A DNA stretch of 64,000 nucleotides, taken from contig NC_059506.1 in the NCBI RefSeq assembly GCF_914767665.1, positions 20,933,825-20,997,824 of the forward strand, given 5' to 3'. A model generated the notes under the pieces. It had not been told where the DNA came from. It was given only the letters and a program-made list of their open reading frames with translations, and ran no database searches. The stretch is from Harmonia axyridis. Its lineage: Eukaryota > Arthropoda > Insecta > Coleoptera > Coccinellidae. Position numbers and translations under genes: made by a program. Within the stretch, counting starts at the first letter, position 1; every line of letters starts with the position of its first letter. This document shows positions 13,192-23,367 of this stretch, piece after piece.

Positions 13192-14448
13192 TTAGGTCAA
13201 ATGAAACGTCCCCGGTCTGATTCACAGATGGCGATGCTAGTATTGAATCCATAAGATTTTCAGTTAGTCCCAACCTTCAAACGATACATGTCAAAATTTG
13301 ACTGCAGTCCGACCATTAGTTTGTGAGATATTGCGTTGTGAGTGTAGCTACTTCTGTTATTTGAAAAGGAAGGAAAAAAAAAGAATTTTGTGTGCTGATA
13401 AAATATTGCTTTTTGAAGGGGAAAAATACAGTTGAAGCTGAATCCTGGCTTGATGAAAACTTTTCGGGGTCTGCACCAGGAAAATCAACCATCATTGATT
13501 GGTATGCTAAGTTTAAACGTGGCGAAATGAGCACCGAAGACGGCGAATGCAGTGGACGCCCAAAAGAGGCTATCACCGACGAAAAAGTTCACAAAATGAT
13601 TTTGAATGACCTTAAAGTGAAAATGATCGAGATTGCAGACATTGTGAAGATATCATCTGAACGTGTACATCATATTATTCACGAATATTTGTAGATGCTG
13701 TCTGCAAAATGGGTGCTGCGCGAACTGACCATCAAAAACAGTGAGCAGTGTTTGGAGCTGTTTAAGTGCAATAAACCTGAATTTTTGCGTCGATATGTGA
13801 CAATAGATGAAATATGTCTCCATCATTTCACTCCGGACTCCAATCGACAGTCAGCTAAGTGGACTGCACCCAAGGAACCGAATCCAAAGCGAGGAAAAAC
13901 ACAACAGTCAGCTGGCAAGGTTATGGCATTAGTATTCTGGGATGTGCAAGGTATAATATTCATTGATTACCTCCAAAAGGGCCAGATCACCAACAGCGAT
14001 TATTAAATAACGTTATTGGATCGTTTAAAGGATGAAAGAATTAAAAAACGGCCCCATTTTAAGAAAAAAAAGGGCTGTTTCATCAAGACAATGCGCCGTG
14101 TCACAAATTAATGAAAACAATGACAAAATTGCATGAATTGGGCTTCGAATTGCTTCTGCATCCACTGTATTCGCCAGATCTGGCCCCCAACGACTTTTTC
14201 CTGTTTTTAGACCTCAAAAGAATGCTCGCTGGAAAGAAGTTTTGCGCCAATGAAGAAGTAATTGCCGAAACTGAGGCTTATTTGGAAGCGAAAGACAAAT
14301 CGTACTACAAAAATGGTATCGACAAGTTGGAAGATCGCTATAATCGCTGTATCGCACTCGAAGGCAACTATGTTGAATAATAAAATCGAATTTTGCCAAA
14401 TTATGTGTTTTACTATGGTAGACCGGGGACTTCTCAATTGGCCTGTTA
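13192..14448 (+). mobile_element. Mariner element, broken (Hsmar1/cecropia-like)
   Basis: Inverted ends share AAGTCCCCGGT-type sequence: the left end carries TTAGGTCAAATGAAACGTCC then CCGGTC, and the right end carries GACCGGGGACTTCTCAATTGGCC. TA precedes the left end. The interior holds one mariner transposase gene on the plus strand interrupted by stops and small indels. Exact right boundary is uncertain by a few bases. Confidence 0.9.
13392..14380 (+). pseudogene. Mariner transposase pseudogene
   Basis: Three blocks of one mariner transposase follow each other. The first is the helix-turn-helix domain (SAPGKSTIIDWYAKFKRGE) ending at a TAG after HIIHEYL. The second is the block with the first catalytic Asp (VTIDEICLHHFTPDS) and AGKVMALVFWDVQGIIFIDY, ending at a TAA. 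The third is the C-terminal block (LHELGFELLLHPLYSPDLAP, then NDFFLF) with the third Asp of a DD34D triad. The stretch with the second Asp (LFHQDNAPCHK) lies about 14075-14110 and is out of frame with the first blocks. The first catalytic and C-terminal motifs are well preserved, so the inactivation may be fairly recent, but the gene is dead. Confidence 0.9.
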
Positions 14449-14811
14449 TAAACATACTCCATACAACGATTTTGTTAATCTCCCAATTATTCCATTCTCA
14501 CGAAATGTGGAATACCTTTCACATAGTTGAATGAAAAAAAGCAAATCAATATTCAAATCAATCATAGGTGTGTCCGCATTTGAAGCCTCCACTAGATGGA
14601 GAAATTGGTCCATGATCCATCTTCACATAAATCAATGTGTTTCCGATTACTTTCTTCAATGAACAATGTAAAAATATAGACGCTGCCCATCGATTGCCTT
14701 CACGTCTCAACGAAAGTGACGTTAATCGTACCGTGAAAGGTTTTCCTCATCGGTCGGTCCGTATCTGAACTTCACTTATGGTCAACTTTCACGATTTAAA
14801 AAAACGTAATC
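14449..14811. other. No recognisable gene
   Basis: Short intergenic stretch between the mariner relic and the tandem duplication. Nothing recognised. Confidence 0.4.
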
Positions 14812-15155
14812 TGTGGATACCGTGAATGAGGAAGCGTTTAATGAAGTACCTGCCCGTCTACATTTTTCGTATCTTGGAAGTCTCATCATCGAATTACCGT
14901 GTTGATAATTGTAGTGCTTATGAAGATTAATATCCACTTATGGTAAAGTCTGGAATGACGTACTTTACGAAGGTATTGGTTATATTGCCATCAACCTGAA
15001 ATTGTTCAGGATACTTTAGTTTGAGATTGTTCAACCCTCGGTTCAACCGATGATGGGCACTCGTTCTCTCCTCAGTATACTATACTTTTAGTCCACTTAA
15101 ATTAGTAAAAAGCAGGTACTAATCTCGCAATTAGACTCAGCTATAAACTTGTAAT

Positions 15156-16040
15156 GGACTAGTTTTCATTTTTTCGTTAAGGATTAATTCTAAAAATTTA
15201 AGTAAAATTAAACAAAAATGTGGAAGACTCATTGAAATATCTCTAGAAATGAAAAAGTTATGGGACTTTGAAGTTGCGCTTGGAAGAATAATTACGTGTA
15301 AGTGTCGTGACGTCACACACTAGACGAGGGTATTCGCAGAGTGCTTACGAATTAATTGGTGTACAATCACTTGTGCCGTTCGTGTCGTGTTTTGTTCGTT
15401 ACACGATGGCTGAAATAACTTTCTATATACATACATATAAATTACTTTTTTCTTTTTTTACTTTTTACTCCTCACATAAATATGTTTTGCCATTGATAGA
15501 CTTCAACAACCAGTACTCAACTACAAACTGTTTATGAAACGTTTTTTAAATAAATCATCGTAATAAGTTGAACCATGATGAAGCAAACTCAAAAGTAGAT
15601 ACTTACTTGAAAAGTTTAACTCCTTTTATTTCTGCACTGACATAAGATGGATTTGAAGAAAAAAACTCCATCACTGCGAATATATCTATTTTAGGCAAAT
15701 TGTCACTTTGTCTTTTCACGAAGCCTTCTTCCATTATGATGACATAAAAACAAAACTCGAGTTAAAACTTCACTGTACAACTACAAACGGCGCGAGAGCC
15801 TTGGCGCGGCTAAGTATTTAAACGTAATTTATGGTGTAGCGATCACAGGCAAGTGCCGTAACGTCACAGACGTGTCGGAGACCAAATACGTTCCGCGCTA
15901 AAATACGTAAATTTAAATAATCTATTTCTCAGTCATTTATTGATGGATTTTCAAAATTTTTTCACTGATTTATCAGTTTTGCTCTATATTTTAATTCTAT
16001 CGTGTCAAATATAGTATTATCAACATCACTAAACTAGTCC
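15156..16040 (-). mobile_element. 885-bp insertion with GGACTAGTTT ends, carrying a first-exon-like ORF
   Basis: Both ends read GGACTAGTTT inward and AT is present on both sides. The neighbouring unit (16628-16650) preserves the uninterrupted site AAACTTGTAATTGGACACC, which proves this is an insertion. Inside on the minus strand lies an intact 42-codon start exon (15607-15734). The stretch upstream of it (minus direction, 15735-16040) includes a GTGACGTTACGGCAC motif like a CRE/ATF site; a related GTCGTGACGTCAC motif is at 15308. No transposase is encoded, so mobilisation in trans is inferred. Confidence 0.75.
15607..15734 (-). CDS. First-exon-like ORF of a multicopy element gene (MEEGFVKR...)
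   Basis: Open from an ATG at 15734 for 42 codons and ends in a consensus 5' splice site AA|GTAAGTAT (donor GT at 15606-15605), leaving a phase-2 junction. The peptide starts MEEGFVKRQSDNLPKIDIF and continues with AVMEFFSSNPSYVSAEIKG. From memory this resembles the N-terminus of highly multicopy insect proteins that carry a SWIM-type zinc finger and a YqaJ-like nuclease domain; that identification is uncertain. No downstream exon is present before the insertion ends, so this copy is a fragment. Confidence 0.5.
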
Positions 16041-16676
16041 ATTGGACACCCTAAAGGTTGTCTCAAAATCTACATATAGTAAGGTGTCCGCGACTATTAA
16101 AACCTGAGGTCAAAGGTCATAAAATCGGTTATTTGGAAATTTTCCTATAGGTTTTTCGCTATTTGTTGTCGTTATCAATATTATAAAAGATGAAATTTTT
16201 TACAATTTTCGTTTTGTAAGTTTTTCTATACGTTGAATCGTTTTTTTTTTGTGACCCTTGACCTTAAATTTTTATATGTGCGGTCACCCTACCATGTGGA
16301 TACCGTGAATGAGGAAGCGTTTAATGAAGTACCTGCCCGTCTACATTTTTCATATCTTGGAAGTCTCATCATCGAATTACCGTTTTGATAATTGTAGTGC
16401 TTATGAAGATTAATATCCACTTATGGTAAAGTCTGGAATGACGTACTTTACGAAGGTATTGGTTATATTGCCATCAACCTGAAATTGTTCAGGATACTTT
16501 AGTTTGAGATTGTTCAACCCTCGGTTCAACCGATGATGGGCACTTGTTCTCTCCTCAGTATACTACACTTTTAGTCCACTTAAATTAGTAAAAAGCAGAT
16601 ACTAATCTCGCAATTTGAGGTACTCAGATTTAAACTTGTAATTGGACACCCTAAAAGTTGTCTCAAAATCTACATA

Positions 16677-18118
16677 CAGGGTGGCCACTTTTTCAATGGG
16701 ATTGTATTGGTAATTTTTAAACCATAAGAGTTAGAAGGTCGGTCAAATGGAGAAAAAGTTGCATGCATTATCAAGCAGTTCAAACAAATCGAGATTATCA
16801 GGGACGGTTATTGAGATATTATAAGAAAAGTGAATTCTGTCATTTTGATTTTTCTTTTTTTCCCACTTTATTTCAGATATTATCAAAAAATGTTACAAGA
16901 ATTTTTTATTCGACAGTAAATTGTTCTCAATTTGACGTAATCAGATTTCGTATCCAAAGTTTCGTGCTCTCTGGGCCACTCTCAACCTCATTTTTTTCAA
17001 CACGGACCTGTATATTTTATGACACTTTTCGAAATAACTTTTAACGCTGAATTCAACGATATATCATACAATGTCATTCACAGTTAATTTTCAGGTGATT
17101 TTGACCCTTATCCAAATTTCTTTGGGTCGGATCTGTATTACATTTAGGTACCTTTAGTTTAATTAACAACATGCAATACATTTCGATGAGAAAATCATCT
17201 TGCTCATCTTGAACAAAATGGAACATATCAGAATCAAATCAAAAAAAAAGTAATAATTATTTATATATTTCAATTCATAATAATTAAACGAATTATCATT
17301 TAATGAAAGAAAAATCGAATGATAATTCGAAAATAAATGAATATGAATGAAGTAAGTGTTCGAAATGTCCACCATTTTGTAAAATGCACTTAACGGCTCT
17401 GGAACCCATACTTCTTATACATTTGCTTATTTTGTCTTCTTGAATACCTTCCAATACATTCTCAATATCGCGAGAAATCACTATTGTTGGATTTGACATT
17501 CGTTCCGTTGAAACAAATTACAGAATAGAACTTTATTCTGATATCATTACGATATAAGTTTTGAAAGGCTTGGTATTCAAATTTAAAATCATTGTATTCG
17601 CGTCTCTTGACTATTTTATTAACAGCAGTTTTTGATAAATTGCATTCACTACAGATCCGACCCAAAGAAAATTGAATAAGGGTCAAAATCACCTGAAAAT
17701 CAACTTTGAATGACATTGTATGATATATCGTTGAATTCAGCGTTAAAAGTTATTTCGAAAGGTGTCATAAAATATACAGGTCCGTATTGAAAAAAATGAG
17801 GTTGAGGGTGGTCCAGAGAGCACGAAACGTTGGATACGAAATCGGATTACGTCAAATTGAAAACAATTTACTGTCGAATAAAAAATTCCTGTAACATTTT
17901 TTGATAATATTTGAAATACAGTGGGAAAAAAAGAAAAATCAAAATGACAGAATTTACTTTTCTTATGATATCTCAATAACCGGCCCTGATAATCTCGATT
18001 TGTTCGAACTGCTTGATATTGCTTCTATGCATGCAACTTTTTCTCCATTTGACCAACCTTCTAACTTTTATGGTTTAAAAGTTACCAATTCAATCCCATT
18101 GAAAAAGTGGCCACCCTG
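16677..18118. mobile_element. Palindromic TA-target transposon, copy 2
   Basis: Same family as 2371-3928. It begins CAGGGTGGCCACTTTTTCAA and ends with the reverse complement. Arms of about 460 bp (16677-17135 and 17656-18118) face each other across a 520-bp spacer. The insertion interrupts a sequence whose uninterrupted version survives at 16070-16085 (CTACATATAGTAAGG), so a TA target duplication is directly visible. The spacer, read on the minus strand, holds a transposase-like C-terminal remnant (CNLSKTAVNKIVKRREY, later GSRAVKCILQNGGHFEHLL in another frame) with stops and a frameshift. The spacer is inverted relative to copy 1. Confidence 0.9.
17296..17716 (-). pseudogene. Transposase C-terminal remnant in palindromic element
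   Basis: Two overlapping frames on the minus strand (17462-17716 and 17296-17499) read as one protein broken by a frameshift. The stretch VKRREYNDFKFEYQAFQ is followed by NPTIVISRDIENVLEGIQ and CIRSMGSRAVKCILQNGGHFE. A terminal arrangement of CI...GGHFEHLL is common at the end of insect Tc1/mariner-like transposases. The catalytic region is absent. The same remnant occurs in copy 1, in the opposite orientation. Confidence 0.5.
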
Positions 18119-18341
18119 TATAGTAAGGTGTCCGCGACTATTAAAACCTGAAGTCAAAGGTCACAAAATCGGTTATTTGGAAATTTTCCTATAGGTTTTT
18201 TGCTATTTGTTGTCGTTATCAATATTATAAAAGATGAAATTTTTTACAATTTTCTGTTTGTAAGTTTTTCTATTCGTTGAATCGGTTTTTTTTGTGACCC
18301 TTGACCTTAAATTTTAATATGTGCGGTCACCCTACCATGTG

Positions 18342-18746
18342 AAAGGTTTGAGACAACTTTAAAGATGACAAAATACTTTCTGGCTGGATATCTCAAATTC
18401 TGAGGTTAACCTACTAAGTTGACTGGATTATATTATGTCAAAAAAGTAAAGCGAGTTTGTCAATGATCCACATAATAGCCCATGTAATAAGGAACAAAAT
18501 TCATTCGGCTCCTTTTGAAATAATAAATTGCGCGTCTATTGATCCAATCTAGTTTAATGCGTTTATTATGATACAAGTACATAAGTGAACTTTGAAAGGA
18601 CGCGAATGTTTTAATAGTTATTTATAATACAAGTGCATAAGGCATTTATATTCTTTCACGAGTGCAAAATTGTGGAATGAGCCTTCCTTACGAGTTTTAT
18701 AAATTATTTGCTCTAATTTGAAATTTTTTTATTGAAATTTAGTTAT
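18342..18746. other. No recognisable gene
   Basis: A+T-rich spacer after the tandem duplication. Nothing recognised. Confidence 0.4.
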
Positions 18747-18779
18747 TTATGTGTAGTACAAATGTGATACAATCAGTAA

Positions 18780-19014
18780 CAAAATATCTCTAATACCAAA
18801 TCGAAAGGGGACCAGGCAAACTAAGCGCAAGTGGAATATTTTCATAAATATTCTCAAGTGATTTTTGCATTGAAAAATGTGGGTTTGCAGAACAGTTTTC
18901 TGTATCACAAATTTGACAGATAGCAGATAAATCTGTGACAGCAAAGTTTAGAGTACCAACATTTTTATTATGTACATTGCCAAATGAGTAGACGTTTTTC
19001 CGGGTTCTCTTCAA
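18780..19014 (-). repeat. Dispersed repeat R2, copy 1, with cysteine-containing peptide
   Basis: A minus-strand frame (18790-19014) reads DLSAICQICDTENCSANPHF then SMQKSLENIYENI. A diverged copy of the central 110 bp lies on the plus strand at about 33755-33865 (FCQIYDTENSSANKHFSIQ). Two copies with conserved reading indicate a dispersed coding repeat. CxxC-x5-C spacing could be part of a zinc-binding domain, but the family was not recognised. No splice sites could be assigned with confidence. Confidence 0.5.
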
Positions 19015-19071
19015 GATTTATCGAATAAATTTAGTTTGGTGTATTTTAAATTGCTGAAAAGCATTTAAATA

Positions 19072-20609
19072 CACTGCGCAAACAAATTAACGCACATTCT
19101 GAAAATCTCAATTTTAATGAAAGTTAACTCCACATTGACTTTATAAATTATTTTTTATGTTCTCTCGGGAAGGTTTTGAACGAAACAAGACACATTAAAT
19201 GGAAGAAAGATTCAGGATTTCACCGAATCTTATGTGAAAGAAGAGAGCTAAACAATTTTCAAAATACTGGAATGCTGATAAGTGATTTAATACTTGGTAT
19301 TTCCACCCCTTGCGTTTATTACAGCTCGGCATCGACGGTTCATACTCAAAATGAGTGATCTTAAATTGTTCTGATCTAATCCTTCCCAGATTTCTCTAAG
19401 TTGGATTCCTAAGTCATTAAGAGTAGCTGGATGATTTTCTGAACTTCTCAGCCTTCTATTGAGGTTGTCCCAAACCTGCTCAATCGGATTGAGATCTGGA
19501 CTTCTTGCTGGCCATTCCATTCGAGAGACTTCAACCTCTTCAAGGTACTCCTGAACGATGCGTGTACGATGGGGTCTGGCGTTATCGTCCATAAAAATGA
19601 AATTTTCACCAATGTATGGGGCAAATGGCACTACATGTTCTTCAAGAGTGTTCCTTATATACCTATCAGCATTCATAGCTCCATTATCAACGACCACTAG
19701 GTCTGTGCGAGCATTCAAAGATATTCCACCCCATACCATAATCGATCCTCCCCCGAAACCAGTAGTATTCAGGAAATTGCACTGAGCATATCTTTCATGT
19801 GGACGTCTGTATACAAGGGAACGTCGATCACAATGGTAGAGGCAGAATCTAGACTCATCTGTGAAGAGAACTCTTTCCCAATCAGCCTCTTCCCAATGGA
19901 TATGCTCTCTCGCAAAATCCAAACGCGCCCTTCGATGGGCTGGGGTAAGAGCTGGGCCTCTTGCCGCGACACGAGGCCTTAAATCATATTCTCTGAGGCG
20001 ATTTCTTATTGTCTGAGTGCTAATTTGCACCCCATGAGTTTGCTCAAGCTGATTCTGAAGGAGGCGAGCGGTTGCAAACCGTTGTCTCAACGAAGAAACT
20101 CTCAAGTAACGTTCTGGAATGGCAGTTGTTACTCGTGGTCTATCCTGTCCTGGTCTTCGGACATTCATACCAATCATACCTGTCTCCCTGAATCGCTGCA
20201 ACATTCTGGACACACTTGTATGGGAAACTCCAATCCTTTCTGCAATTCTTATGTATGTCCACCCTTCTTCTCGCAAAACTACCGCTTGGGCACATTCCTC
20301 TTGGGTCAAATTGCGTGTTTCGCGTTGCATAGCGATCGAGTGTAGCAAATCAAACGAAAGAAAAACTATTGATCACTGGAATTGATCGAGAACAACTGAT
20401 TTCAGAATGGAGCCAATACATTCAAAATCTGATAATTTTATCTTTTTTGATTCCTGCTGGGAAAAAACATCTGTATTGAAGAAAAACGTTGAAAGTGGAT
20501 AACATATGCATGCATAATTCTGATAAAAATAATTTTATCATTGAGAACACCTTCAGTTGTAGAATAAATTTGAGATTTTCATAATGTGCGTTAATTTTTT
20601 TGCGCAGTG
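19072..20609 (-). mobile_element. Intact Tc1-like DNA transposon (DD34E)
   Basis: 1538-bp element with terminal inverted repeats CACTGCGCAAACAAATTAAC (left) and CACTGCGCAAAAAAATTAAC (right, reverse complement). They continue to about 41 bp with only two or three mismatches and are flanked by TA at 19070-19071 and 20610-20611. The interior carries a single uninterrupted transposase gene on the minus strand. Near-identical ends, perfect TA target and an open gene together suggest a young and potentially autonomous copy. Confidence 0.97.
19287..20348 (-). CDS. Tc1-like transposase, 353 aa, apparently intact
   Basis: Cuts and joins its own element at TA dinucleotides in the nucleus. An N-terminal pair of helix-turn-helix domains (about residues 10-125; EEGWTYIRIAERIGVSHTSV is the first recognition region) should bind the inverted repeats. 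A GRPR-like RPGQDRPR linker (about 65-72) follows. The catalytic core has D164 (LFTDESRF), D255 (FMDDNARPH) and E290 (PDLNPIEQVWD), with 34 residues between the last two, which is the DD34E signature of Tc1. The glycine-rich FGGGSIMVWGG (198-208) is typical. Length is about the family norm of 340-350. Two in-frame starts exist; Met7 gives a start more usual for the family than Met1. No stop, frameshift or lost catalytic residue is seen. Confidence 0.95.
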   Translation of the reverse strand: MLHSIAMQRETRNLTQEECAQAVVLREEGWTYIRIAERIGVSHTSVSRMLQRFRETGMIGMNVRRPGQDRPRVTTAIPERYLRVSSLRQRFATARLLQNQLEQTHGVQISTQTIRNRLREYDLRPRVAARGPALTPAHRRARLDFAREHIHWEEADWERVLFTDESRFCLYHCDRRSLVYRRPHERYAQCNFLNTTGFGGGSIMVWGGISLNARTDLVVVDNGAMNADRYIRNTLEEHVVPFAPYIGENFIFMDDNARPHRTRIVQEYLEEVEVSRMEWPARSPDLNPIEQVWDNLNRRLRSSENHPATLNDLGIQLREIWEGLDQNNLRSLILSMNRRCRAVINARGGNTKY

Positions 20610-20611
20610 TA

Positions 20612-23122
20612 AATAAGAAGTAATAATGAAATATAACCATGAAATCTTTGTTGAACTGAGATATAGGGTTTGCTGGAGTAACCTCCTCTCTTTTTATACG
20701 AAGAATTCACTGAAACAATGAAAAATATAGGTTCTAATTTGAAAATCTTGAGTTTTGATGAATTTGAGTTGTCCAAGTTCATGAACTTCATGAACCGCAA
20801 ACAGTCATAGTACTACACATTTGTAGGTTGGAAAATGAAAAAAGATTTTTCGAAAAAAACCTTCCCTCCAGAAATACTCAAAAAATGTGAGACCTCGTCA
20901 TCACCATTTTTTTCATGAGTATTCCATCAACGGAACCGTTGACTTTTACACAAGGTGTAGCATTTTGCTGAAATTCTCATTAAAGAACTATCTAATTATG
21001 TAATGATATTGCTGTGTGTCATTTGAAATATGGATATTTTAGAGAGAGATCTTTGTCTCAAACCCCAGCATCTAAATTTTCAGCACAAAATTATGATTAT
21101 AGTTTTCTACAATTTATTAAGCCATCGCGGAGAATTGCCTTGTAATGTAACCTTTCAAAAAAAAAAAAGATGAGTCTCACTGATTAATATTTTTATTTTC
21201 AAATTGTATCCTCACTATTGAACACCCCAACATCTTACCTGAAGATCGTAGTGTGACATACCTACTGTGATGGAAAAACTAATAGGAGATTGTTTTCAAT
21301 TAGCAACATTTTTTTACTTTTTCTGCATGTAATGGTTTATTGAGGACAATAATAATAAAATCTGATCAGCACGCTTTTCTCAACACTAATAATTATGTGG
21401 GTCTAAGCAGTAGTGATCATTATGAACAATGATTGTTGGATTCATTCTCTGTTAATGATTCGATAGAATTTACGATAACAGCTTTCATTGAAGCAGCGAT
21501 ATATGGATTGGAAACTCAGGTCTTTGTTGATGAACACAATAAATGTTGATTCGCACTAGGAAATCCAGATAATGATATGTTTTTATGGATGTGAGAAAAC
21601 TGATCACTCAGCGTAAAGGAATTTGACTCAGAGAATGATATTGCTGAGAGTGGAATGATTTTATGATGAAAATATTACTGTAAATCTTACACAATGCTGT
21701 AATTATTTCCTTCTTTCAAATGAAAAACTATAAAAAGATTCATTGAAACATCCACTGAAAATCATTTTTTGATTTCTCGCTCAATTTGGGACAAAAAGCA
21801 TTTCATACTTTGGACGCCGTTTTTATGCAAACAAATTGAACATCTCAAAGAGTAATAACGTACTAAAGTTAAGATGCTTCATTTTTTAGATAAAACTAGG
21901 CCCCATACGAAAGAAAGGCATGAGAGAAATGTATTGTCATAAATTGATCAATCAATTCAAAAATGGTTTTTATTTTAAATGTGTTAGTGGCGTGCCATTT
22001 TTCTATTTCAAAAAATTAAGAACGATAAATAAATAAACAGTTTTCAGAGGAACTTTAACACCCAGTACAGGAATACGAAGCAAACAAAACTAATATAGCA
22101 AATTGTCATTATTGTTAGGTACATGCAGAATCGCCACCTGAAGTTCGTGGCATTTATTCACTAACAACTCTGTATCTGGCAAAAAATTCATGAATATCTT
22201 GTGGCAGAATCGAAACCTCAAGTCATTTGATCCCAAGACACGATTTTAACACATATAACTGCGGAACTATGTATAAGAGCTACAACTTTGGTGTAAAAAA
22301 TATTTTATATTATCATTGTAGCAATACACGTTTTGGTTCTCATGATTTGTTATTAACAAGTTCCTTAAAAATTGTGAAATTTTCAAGGAAGACTAGATTT
22401 TTTTCAATTCAACGATATCCTATAGGAAACAGTAAGCAAAAACCTTCTCGTTTATATTATGGTGGATGAGCTTGATAACAATTTTCAATCCATAATAAAT
22501 ATAACATCTATTAGTACCCAAAACACTTAGCACCTCATTTAATTCGATTCATTAGAGAAAAATAGATTTCAACAAATAAAACAACAAATTCAATACCAAT
22601 TGGCATTGTTTTGGTTTTAGCGCATCCACCAGCGGAAGTTATTTGAAGTTCAATAGGTATATAAAAGTTGACTTTTCAACATTTAAGTTCGAAATTATAA
22701 TGAAAAGTTTGAATTTGCATGTTCACATATATTCTATAGAATCCGCTTTTACTTCTAAATAATCAATTCGTTCAAAAATCCAAGTAGTTATTCCATCACT
22801 TTTCGAAAATCTAATGTTTACTAAAATAAAATAATATGAAGTTGATTATTTTATTTCTAGGAAAAATTGATTGATAATTTTTGAGTGAAATCCAAGGTTC
22901 TACTTTAAGGTTTTACAAAAAGGTCTGCGAAAATTTCTAGAAAAACTAGCATACATATCAAATAAAAAATGTTGCGAAAACGCTTTCTAAAGAAATCTCA
23001 GGTTCAAGAAGATTTTCAGAAATGGATCTACACATTCACAGACAACTTCAAAAGTAATCGTTTCTTTGTGATCATCGCTTCTCAAAAAAAGCGAATTCTT
23101 AGATACTACTTATTCAATTCTA
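20612..23122. other. No gene; small inverted-repeat partner of 46138-46274
   Basis: Mostly unrecognised A+T-rich DNA. About 20662-20800 matches the reverse complement of 46138-46274 (shared AAAACTCAAGATTTTCAAAT-like and TGAAAAATATAGGTTC-like blocks), so it is a dispersed repeat copy. ORF 22227-22469 has no recognisable motif. Confidence 0.45.
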
Positions 23123-23128
23123 TTTATT
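23123..23128 (-). promoter_or_regulatory. Candidate polyadenylation signal of Ero1
   Basis: AATAAA on the minus strand about 240 bases past the Ero1 stop codon. It is the first canonical hexamer I noticed in the expected 3' UTR; A+T-rich context makes chance occurrence possible. Confidence 0.4.
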
Positions 23129-23367
23129 TTTAAATATCTATATACAAATTGTATAAATATATATCTCTGTTTAACATCTAAAAAATCACAAAAAGAGTTA
23201 CCTAATAAAATACATCTTTGATAAGTAAACACTTGTGATAGTCATTGAATTACTCCCACTAAGAGTAATTAATTGTTATAACACTAAAAATCTCAAACCA
23301 TTTGCATGAATCTCTTGCAACAACTCAGAAAAGTCAACAACATTAATGTACAAAGGTGAATATTATA

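Larger units (their letters stand above)
14812..18341. repeat. Tandem duplication of a 0.6-kb unit, each copy split by an insertion
   Basis: Unit 1 starts TGTGGATACCGTGAATGAGG at 14812 and unit 2 starts with the same sequence near 16296. Each unit consists of part A (about 340 bp; 14812-15155 and 16296-16637) and part B (starting TTGGACACCCTAAA; 16041-16295 and 16641-18341). The copies are nearly identical. Unit 1 is interrupted between A and B by an 885-bp insert (15156-16040). Unit 2 is interrupted inside B by the palindromic element (16677-18118). A more diverged B-like copy lies at 59205-59430. Confidence 0.9.
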
